From Lineus longissimus (taxonomy: Eukaryota > Nemertea > Pilidiophora > Heteronemertea > Lineidae), in contig NC_088315.1 of NCBI RefSeq assembly GCF_910592395.1, positions 14,985,808 to 15,049,807 of the forward strand: a stretch of 64,000 bases of DNA. The letters run 5' to 3'. A program made the translations under genes and the position numbers. Under the pieces are notes generated by a model that was given only the letters and a program-made list of their open reading frames with translations, searched no databases and was not told the DNA's origin. Positions 43,655-55,107 of this stretch are shown here, in pieces; the first letter of the stretch is position 1, and the number at the start of each line of letters is the position of its first letter.

Positions 43655-44954
43655 ATGGCTGCCAACCAGGTCCTTTTTGGAAATTTATTCCAACAAAGTC
43701 ATCCAATTCGCAGATTTAGGAGGTTTGAGTCCCCTCTGGATTATTACAATGATATTCAACTATTTGAAAGGTTCAGATTCAGGTCTGATAGCATTTTATA
43801 TATGACAGATTTAATCTGGGAACAACTTGGAAGGGACACTCGGAGAAATTCTAGCCTCTCCCCTGTGACTCCAGTCTTAATGGCCATTCGCTATTCGCTT
43901 CCTGCAGCTAGTAGGCGATTCTTTTGGGGTGTCAAAGTCGAGAGCTTCAAGGACTGTTTGGTGTTACAAATGCTCTAAACAAGCTTAAGGAACAGTTTAT
44001 TCGTTGGCCCACAGACGCAGAAGCAGCCGTGATGCTTCTTTCTACCAAAAGGCTAGATTTCCAAGAGTCGTTGGTACAATCGATGGCACCCACGTTGAAA
44101 TACAATTGCCAGACATACATCCAGGTGATGGCCATGACTATGAAGCAGCCTATGTGAACAGGAACCACTACCACTCCATTAATTGTCACTTCATCGGTGA
44201 CCACTTGGGTAAGTTCATAGGCCTAGCATAGGCCTAAATGTTTTACCATGTAGATTTTATATAAAGCTATCACTAAAACCCATTCTTACCAATCCATATG
44301 ATGTAGGTTTGCCAAAATTAACAAAAACATTGGATGCAAATGCTCAAATTTTGACATGACCGGCCATGTTGTGTGTTTACATTGTTAAAAGTACATTCTG
44401 CAGCAAGGCCAATCAATTTCTCGAGTCTGGTTGTGCGAGACTATCTCCTATAACAACATCAAGCATATGGGGCTAGGGGGCAGCTCAAAGATCACAATTG
44501 AAGCGGAGGAAAATAAAAATGAATATTTTTTTTCTAAGTTTACCAATGTTGTGGCTAGATGGCCTGGCAGCACCCATGACGCATTCATATTCAGGACATC
44601 ACAGATCTGCAGATACACGGAAACCTACAATGCACTGGGACAGAATGGAGTACTTTTGGGAGACAGTGGGTATGCATGCCGACCATTCTTGATGACTCCT
44701 TACTTGCATCCTGCAAATCAACATCAGACAAGATACAACCGGGCCACAAACGGACAAGAGTGAAGGTTGAGCATTCATTCGGAGTTTTAAAGCGAAGGTT
44801 TCATGTTCTTCATGCAGAAGTGCGAATGCAGCCAGATGGAGTGTGCAGGATTATCATTGCCTGCGCCATCCTAAACAACATTGCCATTGACAGGAATGAA
44901 AGGTTGCCACCAGCAGATCGATTCCCTCGCATTGAAATGGATGATGAACCCTAA
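43655..44954 (+). pseudogene. HARBI1-like transposase pseudogene
   Basis: ATG at 43655 starts M-A-A-N-Q-V-L-F-G, with F-R-F-R-S-D-S-I-L-Y. A deletion with frameshifts near 43900-44010 removes the V-S-x-x-T-V-S helix region, but V-T-N-A-L-N-K-L-K-E and R-W-P-T-D remain. The DDE core shows V-V-G-T-I-D-G-T-H-V (first Asp), A-R-W-P-G-S-T-H-D-A-F (with D-S-G-Y-A-C-R-P-F after) and, one frame on from about 44745, K-R-T-R-V-K-V-E-H-S-F-G-V-L-K-R-R-F with the final Glu. D-H-L-G-K and K-F-T-N are parted by 44209-44537, an intron (GTAAGT donor) or insertion. At least three lesions, so inactive. Confidence 0.9.
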
Positions 44955-45253
44955 GATGGACCAGAGGATGGGCGCCTGGCACGAGACCACTTGGCCAATA
45001 CCTTCTTCTAGGCTGCAAGAGACAATAAGGAAACATGTAGACAATGTTTACAATCATAACCTGTTTAATTCCTGCTAACTTGCTAATAAAACACATAGTA
45101 CATTGTCCTCATTGCTCATTGGTCCGCGTACAAATTGACTCCAGAAGCTTGTCAATTTCACTTTGTGGCCGGCATGTCACACCTGTCTCAATAGATTGCT
45201 GCAATATTTGGATTTCAAGTATCAGCTTCTTCTTCTGGAGGGCCTCCAACTCC

Positions 45254-47322
45254 TCACATGGCGAGTTTTCTCACTTTGGCCGCTGCCATCTCATCCTTCA
45301 GTCTCTCCCCTTTCATCCTTTCATTCTCCAGGGTCGTCTGCAGGACATCAATGTGTAAAGAAAGAACATCAGCATAGCTCTTCTTCTTTGGAGTGGCGGT
45401 CCCATTTTCTGAAAGAAGGATTTAAATCCTGCAAATGCCTGATCAAAATAAGTGAGGGGACTATCTCAACATAGTTTAGTTTACGCTAAAGGCTGCAAGG
45501 TGGGCCCTTATGGTTTTAACTTCAAAAACTAAGTTACTTTGGATCCAAAAACCTAGTTCCTATATAGAGCAAAAACCACGATTCTTGAATTAATGAACAA
45601 ATGGCTTAGGCCCTATTAGCCCGCAGACTTCATTGCATTGCAAATGAGTCCGTGGAGAGGGAGTGCGTGTGTGTGCATGGGGGGGGGGGGGGGACGTGTA
45701 ACTTACTTTCTTTTGTGACAGTCTCCTTTTCTTTCTTTGATGCACTTCTTGCTTGACCTCAAAAACAATGTTTATGCACATATATACTTGATGTCTAGTA
45801 TTGATGAATTGGCCACTCATGTACTGGGTAAATGAAATGGCTCTAAAATCTAAGCCGCTTTAGGCTTCTTGGCTCAAAATACTTTTGAGATGGTCCCTTA
45901 TGACATTTATAACTTGTAGTAAGATAAAACCGATTGCTTGCTTACCTATGATTTCATCCAGTGGTCTAATATTAGCGTGAAAAAGGGACAGAGATCCTTG
46001 CCCATAGTCACTGTCGATGGTGTCAACTGGAAAGAAAAGTTTACATAAAATAGTCATGATGATGGCAGCTAGATGGCAGAAGGTAGGCCTACTGACTTAT
46101 AAACATACACATGTATTTTGAAAGCAAATAACTGTGATAGATCTGTGATGGATTACATTAAAGTATTTATGTTTTAACTCGAAATACATGCAGTTATTAT
46201 TATTTATTATCCCCTTGGCTAAAAGTCATTAGTTTCTCACAGGCACAGCATGCAGCCTTACCTTTGGCTTTGCCATATGAACTTGGAAACAGTTCAAGGT
46301 TGCATTCTGGTTTCTCAAGGGCCAATTCAGATGTTATACCAGTACTAGTACTTGGTTTAGGGGAATGGGCCACCTCTCTTCTGTCTGGAAAAATAATAAT
46401 GTAATTAGCATTGGGAGATTAACATTGAGATGGCCCCTCGCAATGGATCGGTTACTTGAGTCTTTTCAAGTAAAGTTTATTCTTCAACGACAGTAACAAC
46501 GCAAAAACGCAAAAAAATACTATTTCTGTGATATTGCTGTGATTAAAGTGCTCATTTCAGAATAATCTGAAAAAGACACCCATAATCAAGGATACATTTA
46601 GGTTTTTGAAATAACCAAGATTCGAATAAGGTAACACACCTGGGGTTTCTTTGATGTTGTTGAGCATGCAGCACTGTTTTAAAACTAGTTGTTTCTTATG
46701 ATTATTTGCAAAATGTGTGCGAGCTAGGCGCACATATAAAACATGGAATCTGGCTCGCTGTGCCTACTATAACTATGATATGCTAGCCTTAATTCAACAT
46801 GCAAACAAAATTATAAGTAGAAATTGTCTGTAGGCCAAGCCAATTGATTGTTGTGGCTGCTTAGAAATGGAATCTGAGAATGACAAACTTACCCTGTCTT
46901 TTTGCTGGGGGTGCTGGCATGGCACTTTCAGTGCCTCCAGTTATTCCTTGAAAACTCGGATCATCTTTAAAAGCCTCTGCTATTCGCTCTTTAATTGGGT
47001 CGATCTTTAATGCAGGGCCCCCTCCAGTGCCTCATGCATGCTTCTTTCTCTCATAATTATAGGTCTTCGCCTGAGAAACCATCTTGTTCCACTTCTCTCT
47101 TACTTTCTCCCAGCTTCTCTGGGTCACTCCAAGAGAGCTGATGACATTTGCTATGGCTTCCCGTCGTGAAACCTTAATCTCATGTGTGATGAGTGGCCCA
47201 AACTTGGCCCTGAGGCTTGAAAGTTCTTCTATTGCGTATTGGGTCAGTGTGACCATCTCAGCTTGACTAAAATTTGGCAATCTAACTTTTTTGGTATCAT
47301 TTTTTGCCTCCATGGCTGCCAT
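45254..47322 (-). pseudogene. Harbinger accessory protein, Myb/SANT-like (NAIF1 type), four exons
   Basis: Exons 47322-46893, 46384-46262, 46026-45946 and 45408-45254 have GT-AG borders and matching phases, 263 codons in all. Exon 1 has V-R-L-P-N-F-S-Q-A-E-M, V-S-R-R-E-A-I-A-N-V-I-S-S-L, R-S-W-E-K-V-R-E-K-W-N-K-M-V, a Myb/SANT-like DNA-binding domain as in NAIF1 and PIF ORF2 proteins, which carry the transposase into the nucleus and to the ends. The last exon ends in a charged helix (E-N-E-R-M-K-G-E-R-L-K-D-E-M). The only lesion seen is an in-frame TGA at 47034-47032 after K-K-H-A; the frame stays open beyond it. Confidence 0.85.
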
Positions 47323-47892
47323 CTTGAATTTACAAAGATGGGGACCCTACCTCCTGTCACATGATCAAAATCCCTAGCAACGAGCGCCAAGTCCTGCTAA
47401 GCCCAGCGCTACCTAACGCTGGGCCTAACGCTGATGCTGGAACCATTATCTAGCGCCACGCCAGCTATCACTGGCTAGCGTGGTGCTAGGGGTAGCGCCA
47501 CGCTAAGTCGAGCGCTATTTCAGGAACTGGGCCCTGGCTTCTTCTTGCATTCAAACGCGGCGACACGCGTCAAAAATCAAACATGTTAGATATTTGGCGT
47601 TTAGTTGCGGCAAGTGGCGGCAAGTGGCGTTCGCCGACGCCGTTCGTAGCAGATTAGGGATTTGTCAGGCGTTCAGGACTCTTGCGGCAAAAAAACGCCA
47701 GTGAACTCCGAAGTTGGCGGCTGGTGTGCTGCGGGCTTTACAGACGGCTTGAAATTCTATTCATACTTCGAGATCCTGTTTGGGTTATTGAGAATATTTA
47801 GCATTGGTTTTATCTATTTATTTGTCAACTTGGATTGGGATATTTTATTGGTAAATTTTACAATATGGTTAGTAATTTCCCTTCGGAAGGAT

Positions 47893-48020
47893 GGATATAA
47901 TTTGCTCAAGCCGTCACACACTTGCTCTGGGTAACACATTGGTTTCGGCAGTATCTGCTGTTTTATATTTATGTAAGGGCCGTGTACTAAACTATAGGAA
48001 GCATTGGAGTTATCCGTGGA
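47893..48020. repeat. Dispersed repeat family R1, partial copy
   Basis: atataatttgctcaagccgt, cacacacttgctctgg, ttcggcagtatctgct and gtaagggccgtgtactaaac match the 11-kb copies. Confidence 0.85.
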
Positions 48021-48065
48021 TGATCCGAATCGAACGAATTCGGATCGTGACCGGGTTCAGTGCTT

Positions 48066-48110
48066 GGTGACACCTCTTCCAATTTTACAGTCTGCAATTT
48101 AGGGCACTTA
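48066..48110. repeat. Fragment of the second pogo-like family
   Basis: tgacacctcttccaatttta and cagtctgcaatttagggcac continue the family exactly where the 43101-43202 fragment stops, with about 10 bp of overlap (tg[g/a]cacctct). Confidence 0.85.
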
Positions 48111-49343
48111 AAGCTGAACTGCATGAACAAAAACAGAAGCGTCCATGTTTTTAAAAGAGAAATGCTAACGTCCGAAACACCCTTCAGAAGTCTGCCAGAA
48201 ACATTATTAATAGCATACGGCGAACCAGTGGCGCTGTCGTCGGTCTATAGCAGAACACCGGAAGTGCTGGATCATGAGGGCTATTAACAAATGCACGTAG
48301 CCCATGTCCAAACATGCGGGCGGCCTAGAATGTACATGCATGTACGTGCGTGTGTTCCGATAACCTGAAAAAACAAACGATACAAGTTGGAATTATAGAA
48401 ATAGAAATAAAAAAAACCCATACCCTACCATGCCACATCAGCACATACACTTGTACCGCTATTTGCGGTGAAGACGTGGAAGATAAATTGCTCGGCACCG
48501 GTTCCAACGCAATGGTCGTCCAAAAATAGATACGAGGCCTAGTCGGTGTTGCAAGAAAGATTGATATTTGATATAAAAATGCAGGTTGCAGGTTAACTTA
48601 CAGGTAATGGTTTAGGTAAAGGATTAGTTTCCAACATGTAACCCCCAACCGCTGATACCGAACCGTTGCTGCAACATGCAAGACGAATACAAAGGTTGCC
48701 TTTTCCAAAGTGGTTTCCTTGTGTGATTGATTGCAGTAGTCATGAAACCGTCTTGACCCACTAAGGGTTATGGTTGACTACATCGCATGCGAATTCCCAT
48801 CGGACATCTACACCAAGGCAGCAGAATCCTTCGTGTCGTATGGGCAAGTCACTGGCGACCCTTGATTGTACAAGACGGAAACGAACACAATCATGGACAC
48901 ACTCGTGATTTAGTGCATTATCATAACAATATAACTGAATATAGCCTTGCAAGTGGAATGAAATTTGGCTTGTTGACCACAATAGGATGAATTTTGTGTC
49001 ACTCTTACAGAGGAGAAGCAAAAATCCATGTGGTATATCATGTATCGTCATTACATGTACCTTTGATAAAAAAATGGCGCTGATCGTGCCCTTAGTTACA
49101 TGTAGGGAGATATAGCACTTTCTGTATTGTCGGTTTAAGCCACCTGGTGGCCAAAGTAGGAAATTTAGTCCAGGTGTCATTACATAGGGTAACATACGTA
49201 CTAAACTTCAAGTCGATAGCTCCAGTAGTTATAAAACGTGCCTTGCTATAACGGACGACAACGACGACGGACGACGGACGCTGTGCCGTAATATAAACTC
49301 GCCTCTCCAAAAACCAAATTATTTGGATGTTTTTAAAATTGCC
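48111..49343. other. Non-coding stretch
   Basis: No exon was recognised. A gacgacgac/ggacgacgg tract at 49255-49280 resembles a low-complexity piece of a dispersed invertebrate repeat. Confidence 0.5.
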
Positions 49344-49446
49344 TGTTACATAATGAAGAAACAGGATAAGCTGGTCCCCAAATACAACGGATACATGACC
49401 AACTGAATATACCATTCCATGCTGAAAACTGCGTTCAATTATCTTA
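49344..49446. repeat. R5 foldback element, right-half copy
   Basis: gttacataatgaagaaacag, aaatacaacggatacatgac, tatacca and tgaaaactgcgttcaattat match the right arm of 34797-35297. Confidence 0.8.
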
Positions 49447-50512
49447 CTTTATCTCTGTGATATTTTTTTTAAACGGTGGACATTTACTTTCTTGTAGGAC
49501 TGTACCTGAAACTAAGTCGAGAGCTTTCAGGCCGTAGAAAATCATCTGGTGCGATCTGATGACGATGATCAGACTCGAGTGCAGTTTTTTATTTATCATA
49601 TACCACAAATATTGCCATAATAGCAAGAAAATGAATATATGATAAATGGTTCAGTTCATGTTGTGTGTAGGCGTATCAAAAGGGATTTTGAACAACCCCA
49701 TGTTTGATAAGTTAGCATAAAGACCGTGATACAGTCAACTTCGGCCAAGGTACTTAGTTCACCCCAGTCTCAACTTCACCACAGGCAGTCATGTTATCAA
49801 TTAGGCAGTCAACAATCGGTCATGCTTATGAAAAACTAGGACACGGTGTCGGCAAGAAGAGATTGCTTTGATCTGACCAGACTGCTTTTTTTATACAAAC
49901 AAAACATGACATTACTGAGTAATCTGGTGAGCATTCAGGACACGTGTGCTTTTAATTTGGTGCGGCTGCAGCATCTGTTACAGACCACAGGTAAACAGTA
50001 ACTCCAAATGTCTAACCTATCATATAAGTTGATAGCGAGTGATAGATTGCAGTGAGAGAACGTATTTTTAGTTCAACCTTCTTGTTGCTAAGACATGTGC
50101 CTGTTGTTGAGAAAGCACAGTCTGCACGCCATTTCATAGAAGCCAGTCGCCATGTTTAGATGGCCTCTCTGCAGCCGCTTATGTCTTGCTTATGCAGCAG
50201 CCCTCGATGACAAAGAAGAGGCTAAAGGATACATTTTTATGGATACGGCAAACCGGTGGGTCTACAGTGTACAACTTTTGTTAGTAATCATGAAGTTGCT
50301 GCCAGCTAACATGTAAGTTCAGACATAAAACCTTTTATTCTATGTATTAAACCCCTTGGAAGATTTGAAATAGTGCACTTCCACCATAAATCTGAACATC
50401 AAAGATCGGCTTCGATCGAATTTAATGACTTGATGAATTATTTGGCCATCTAGCTCTCCCGCTTGGATCGAAGGCCCTACGGTTTTTTTAAAGTCAAATC
50501 TAGGGTGATTTC

Positions 50513-51102
50513 ACGGACAGCCATGTTGAAATCGTCGTTCTCGGTAGTTATTATTACGTTTACTGTAGGTGTTGCGGTGGGAATCAGTTTGATGATCAGG
50601 GCTGAGTTGTTCAAAGCAACCTTAGCTTTACGGAGACGTCAAGTCTTAATGTGACTGAAAATGTTAATTGGTTCAACTGAAAGAAATAACGTCCTCTTCA
50701 AGGATTCTTCAAGGATACTTGACGTAACCGTTAGAGATAACGTGACTTTTGTGCTTTTGAACAACTGGGCCCAGACGCCTATATAATAAAGATTTTCAAT
50801 GAGGTCCCATTATGGTACTTTAATGGATGCCACGTCATTAGATACTTTCATATAGCGTTATTATCTTGTCATTCCATTAACTTTAGCCCTTGGAAGTGTT
50901 TTTACGGACAGCCATGTCAAAATCGTCATTCCTTTGTTTTCGGCAGTTGTTATTTCGTTTACTGTAGGCGTTGCGGCGGGAATCAGTTTGATATCAGGCG
51001 CCTATATCATAAAGATTTTTAATGAGGTTCCATTATGGTACTTGGATGCCACGTCATATATAGCGTCTTTATCTTGTCATTCCATTAACTTTAGCTCTTC
51101 GA
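50513..51102. repeat. Direct duplication, unit about 390 and 230 bp apart
   Basis: 50513-50602 (cggacagccatgttgaaatc, tttactgtaggtgttgcggt) matches 50904-51001, and 50771-50895 (cattatggtacttt, cttgtcattccattaacttt) matches 50997-51102. The order X1-Y1-X2-Y2 points to a tandem duplication. Short hydrophobic frames in it (T-V-G-V-A-V-G-I-S-L) are not supported as genes. Confidence 0.8.
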
Positions 51103-52450
51103 ATCTAAGGTGTACCTTTATGATAATGCATAAACTCTGTTCAAACGCGGGTTGGGATTTTGTGCTTGTATCATAATTAGCGGATCCGGATGTAGGAAAA
51201 CGAATGAACTATTCAATGTTGGTAACATGCCACAGCTTGACAGCATGATTCGTTATTTATGAAATTGATGGCGCTATATGGGTGAAGGCAAGTAGCAAGC
51301 GTATTGATACTATACATGTACCCGTCTACCACGTCACTTAGCCGTGAAATTACAACCCTCGGTTAGTTTTAACCGAAGCAACCGATATATGAAAAATCTC
51401 AGTGCGACAGAACTTTGGTGACAGACATTTTGATACATAGTGGTGAACTCTGTATCAAAACGATATTCTGCTTTTAGTCCTGTCTGAGATTACGGATAGC
51501 AAGGCACCGACGGCTATGGCTCATTTGTATGCCTATGCGATGACGTAGCGTCCGTCGTCTTCGTCATTAAACTCCGTACACATGTACCCTTGGGCCCAGG
51601 GGCGATTCACACCAAATTTCGTTCAAAAATTATTCTTGGTTTGGCCAAATATAAAACATGAAATAGGACCCGTGATTTTGGTCGGATTTTCATGAAAATG
51701 TTTGGGTAGGTACTCCTAGCAAGGATACATCAACAGTGATCTCCACAGGGTTTTCTCAAGGTAGGGTGATAACCTTGATTTTCATGACGTTTTACCAGTG
51801 TGCAACACAAGGTAGGGTGGCCAGCAATTTGAGGTAGGGTGGTTAAGTAAGCTGAGACCGACAGAGGGCCGAGATGGATGCATGCCCAAGTCACAAGTAA
51901 AAGAAATATTGTACAGCTATGAATAGAAGATATGTTGCAGGTGGGTTGTTTGCTCTTGGGAAAAGAGCACTGAATAATAGAAGTACATTTTTCAATTTTT
52001 TCACAGCTTTTTGATGGCAATACATTTTTGGGGGTTTTCTCTGTGTACTCCCCTCCCCGGCCCTGCCCTGGCCACTTTGATCGGATGATTGTTGTGTGTT
52101 AAGATACCTCTATTCCTCATCTGGTGGACATTGACTGGAGATGGCACGACAATCGCTACTGGTTAAAAAATGATTCTTTTCTCTTATCAGCGTATGTGGT
52201 ACAACTGTGGGTGTGGTAGCATTTTATGGCCTATCCCATATGCTCCTGTGTTGCAAAGGGTTAATTGAGACAGTTACACAAATGAAACATTTGGGGACAT
52301 TGGTGGTGGCAGGGCCACCATGTCAATAGCAGCTGCTGACCTCTAGGGGATGGCAGTGGTTATTGTTGACGGAATGGTGTGAGAGTTGCGGACAGTATTC
52401 TATCTGTTGTGGTTACTGATACTGTGGTTACTTCGAAGGTTGTTAGGCTT
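51103..52450. other. Non-coding stretch
   Basis: The only pattern seen is a three-fold aggtagggtgg motif at 51758-51843. Confidence 0.5.
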
Positions 52451-52540
52451 GTTCCAATTCTGCACAAAATTTTTAAATTTTGTGCAGAATTGGAACAATT
52501 CAATATTTTCAATAGTGATTAAAATCACTATTGAAAATAT
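52451..52540. repeat. Two adjacent perfect palindromes
   Basis: 52451-52496: 22-bp arms starting gttccaattctgcacaaaat with a 2-base centre. 52503-52540: 18-bp arms atattttcaatagtgatt with a 2-base centre. Both are free of mismatches and only 6 bp apart. Confidence 0.98.
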
Positions 52541-54220
52541 CCTTCACATATTCTTCTGACTTGGAAGGCATTAAAGAACCAGCACCACAGGCATGTCACG
52601 TGATTTGGTAAATTAATGTATTATGGCAATGCAGAGGCCTTGCTCAACTTGAGCCAACTAGGACACTCTTGATGACAACCACGTGTCGAACCCAGAACAG
52701 TTTATTCATTTGAGGTCAAACGTGACACCTTATCTATCTCTGCCGCGTGTCTGGGAGATTGGAATGTTTATGTTACAGGGAATAGGCATGTAGTAGCAAG
52801 CATAGCAGAGTCTGGCAATGCATGCTGCCTCCAAAAATGGGTATGTATGTACAGGGCTTCTGAAGTTTAAGTACTGACAATGTTCAGTGTGTACATTATT
52901 AGTATAGGTATGGGTTTAACTTCAGAAGCAGCATCATCAAACCATCCACATGGGAACAAATGGCAACAGCGTATAGAAATTACATTTATTGACCTGTGGA
53001 AAAGATTAGGAAAGGCAGGGACATATATTTATTTTCCCAAACACACATGGTGAGGCCTGAATGACTTGACCTTACCAAATTGAACAAAAAAATCAATACT
53101 AAAAGAATTTCAGTACATTTACCTCCTTTATTTTTTTAAATCAGAGCTCAATTCCATTAAGAAATAAAGACTTTAAAAAAGACATTGTCTTCATTAATTT
53201 CAGATTCCTATGCAACAGTCAGGAGATCATCATGAGTTACATCTTTTTTTCCTTATGAAGTGTTGGTACCAGTAAGTTGAATATAGATTAGGCCCATATC
53301 TCAATTGGGCAGGGGGCAAACCCTCCCTCAAAATCAAGGTTACGGAACAAAACACCCCAAATTTTCATGCAGACTGGCTATTCACAACCAATGCTTCAGC
53401 AACATGGGACCAATGACAAGAAGCCACATTGCACATGACTTCCAAACATATGACAATTTATGTTAATCGTCTTGTTAATACACCAACAGAGACCAACAGA
53501 ACCCCCCCCCCCCCCCCCCTGACCACAAAGAAAATGATGGGCTAGTTCAACATATCCAGCTCATCAACATCCACCGTGGCAACGATTCCAGAGTAGGAGG
53601 TTCTTTTCTGACAAAACCTCGTAAGCAGAGGCATTCCAAAACTTAGAAACATAATATCAGTACACTATAATAATATACATATACAATGAAATATTTGGTG
53701 ATTAAAGATACATTTTGAATTATTCATGGACAAAAAATCAAATCAAGTCACTAGTTGCAAATATCTAGAGGTTTCGGCCATTTTAACTTGATATTCCTAA
53801 AATAAGTAATTCTACCCAAATGGTTTGTTGCAAAGTGACCAAAGCTGATCCATCAACTTAAGAAGCACATCCTTATCCTGCGTACGTAAGAAAGGCGTCA
53901 TGTAGGTTGATTTTCCAGATTTACACGTTCAGAAAGATTTAAAAAACACCCTCAAACTAACTGAAGGAATGGGAAGTAAACTCTTCTCACAAAGGTATCC
54001 TCGGCTGGTCTAATAGTTTCGTATCCTCTCGGATATTGAAAAGTCAAACAGTTCTAAAATCTATGCTCAGAGACACTTTGAAAATTTGGTTAATTACTTT
54101 TCGACCACATCTGCAGTTTATTTAATATCAGTTGGAGGATGCAATCATATTGTCTATGACATCAAATTTTATCAATATTGTCTGTATCACGAAATTTGTA
54201 CTGTAGTTCTAATTCCAATC
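52541..54220. other. Non-coding stretch
   Basis: No coding or repeat signature, apart from a run of 18 C at 53502-53519. Confidence 0.5.
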
Positions 54221-54413
54221 AAGTACCGGTGTAATATATGTGAGTGTTTCCCGTGTGTGAGTGTTTCCCTTCATTGTTTGGGAACGCTCAAAAATAGATT
54301 GACAAGTTTTTCTGTGTATCCCCCCTATTGAAAAGTCGTGGTCTCTCTAGCTGCCTATTGTTTGGAAACACTGACACATGGGGAACAACCACAGATGTTA
54401 CACCGGTACTGTA
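54221..54413. mobile_element. Short foldback element (about 190 bp)
   Basis: The left arm gtaccggtgtaatatatgtg ... gtgagtgtttcc pairs with the reverse complement of the right arm, gtaccggtgtaacatctgtg ... gtcagtgtttcc, at about 80-90% over 48 bp, with a spacer of about 95 bp. Confidence 0.7.
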
Positions 54414-55107
54414 GGATTTCCGGCATCCAACTCAGGGGTAGTAGGTGATCTACACACAGAAATAACATGAAATGTGGACAACAAATAATCTCATAAATCT
54501 TGTAACAATAAACTGGTGGCTGGAGGCTCTTCTTGATGTTTTTCCTCATCCCATCTTACTAAAATGTTTTTAAAAAGTTTAACGAGTTTGAAACTTCCCA
54601 TGAAAATAAATATTTCATAAAAAGAGTGTTCTATATGATATCATCACACGATGCCCATCGTTTGTTCCTCTTAATCAACGTGGTTACCTGTTCTTGGTGT
54701 AGCAGCCTCAGCTCTTACATCAGTCTATTTCATGAACAGCTGGAGAACTCGCAACCAATGGCTTTGCTGGCTTTCTGAAAGGATGAATGAATGTTTTATG
54801 TAAAGGGGGGGGGGGGGGGCTGAAAAATATATGAAGAATAAGACATTTCATGATCCCACACTAGATCCATTGCAATGCCCAAGGACTACCTTGCTGCATG
54901 ATTTATGTGACTTGGAATATTTGTAGAATTGATTGAAACTGTGCCTTCTACCATATTTACTGACCAAATTCCAATGTCAAATTACAAAATGTTGAATTGG
55001 TTGTCAAGGACAGAGTTGTGTGGAGCTACTCACACTTGGACAGAATTGAATGTTGTAAAAGCATCTTTGTGATGTCTTAAAACTACATGATATTCTCTGG
55101 TGTTACA
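54414..55107. other. Non-coding stretch downstream of the Academ-like gene
   Basis: No feature was seen beyond a poly-G run at 54807-54819. Terminal repeats of the Academ-like element might be expected here but were not found. Confidence 0.4.

Larger units (their letters stand above)
43445..47533. mobile_element. PIF/Harbinger transposon (4.1 kb) with CTG target duplication
   Basis: The ends ggcccagttcctgaaat and atttcaggaactgggcc are perfect inverted repeats, followed inside by long imperfect arms rich in agcgtggcgcca. The 3-bp repeat ctg flanks both ends (43442-43444 and 47534-47536), as expected for Harbinger, which makes 3-bp duplications. It carries a transposase (plus strand) and a Myb/SANT-like gene (minus strand), the usual convergent two-gene layout. 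Confidence 0.93.
43203..47741. mobile_element. Miniature inverted-repeat element carrying a nested Harbinger
   Basis: Left end gtaaagcccgcagcacacta then gccgccaactt; the reverse complement of the right end is gtaaagcccgcagcacacca then gccgccaactt, with one difference over 31 bases. Without the nested Harbinger it would be about 450 bp. An inner palindromic ccaaagttggcgg repeat lies near 43262. No target duplication of its own could be fixed. Confidence 0.82.

Noticed and set aside
44454-44542. Coding use of the stretch before K-F-T-N in the Harbinger transposase
   Set aside because: Family alignment passes from D-H-L-G-K directly to F-T-N-V; this stretch is an intron or insertion.
45660-45695. 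Poly-G run as a regulatory quadruplex
   Set aside because: Similar runs occur at 18498, 32682, 54807 and 62900 without a link to genes; ordinary low-complexity sequence.
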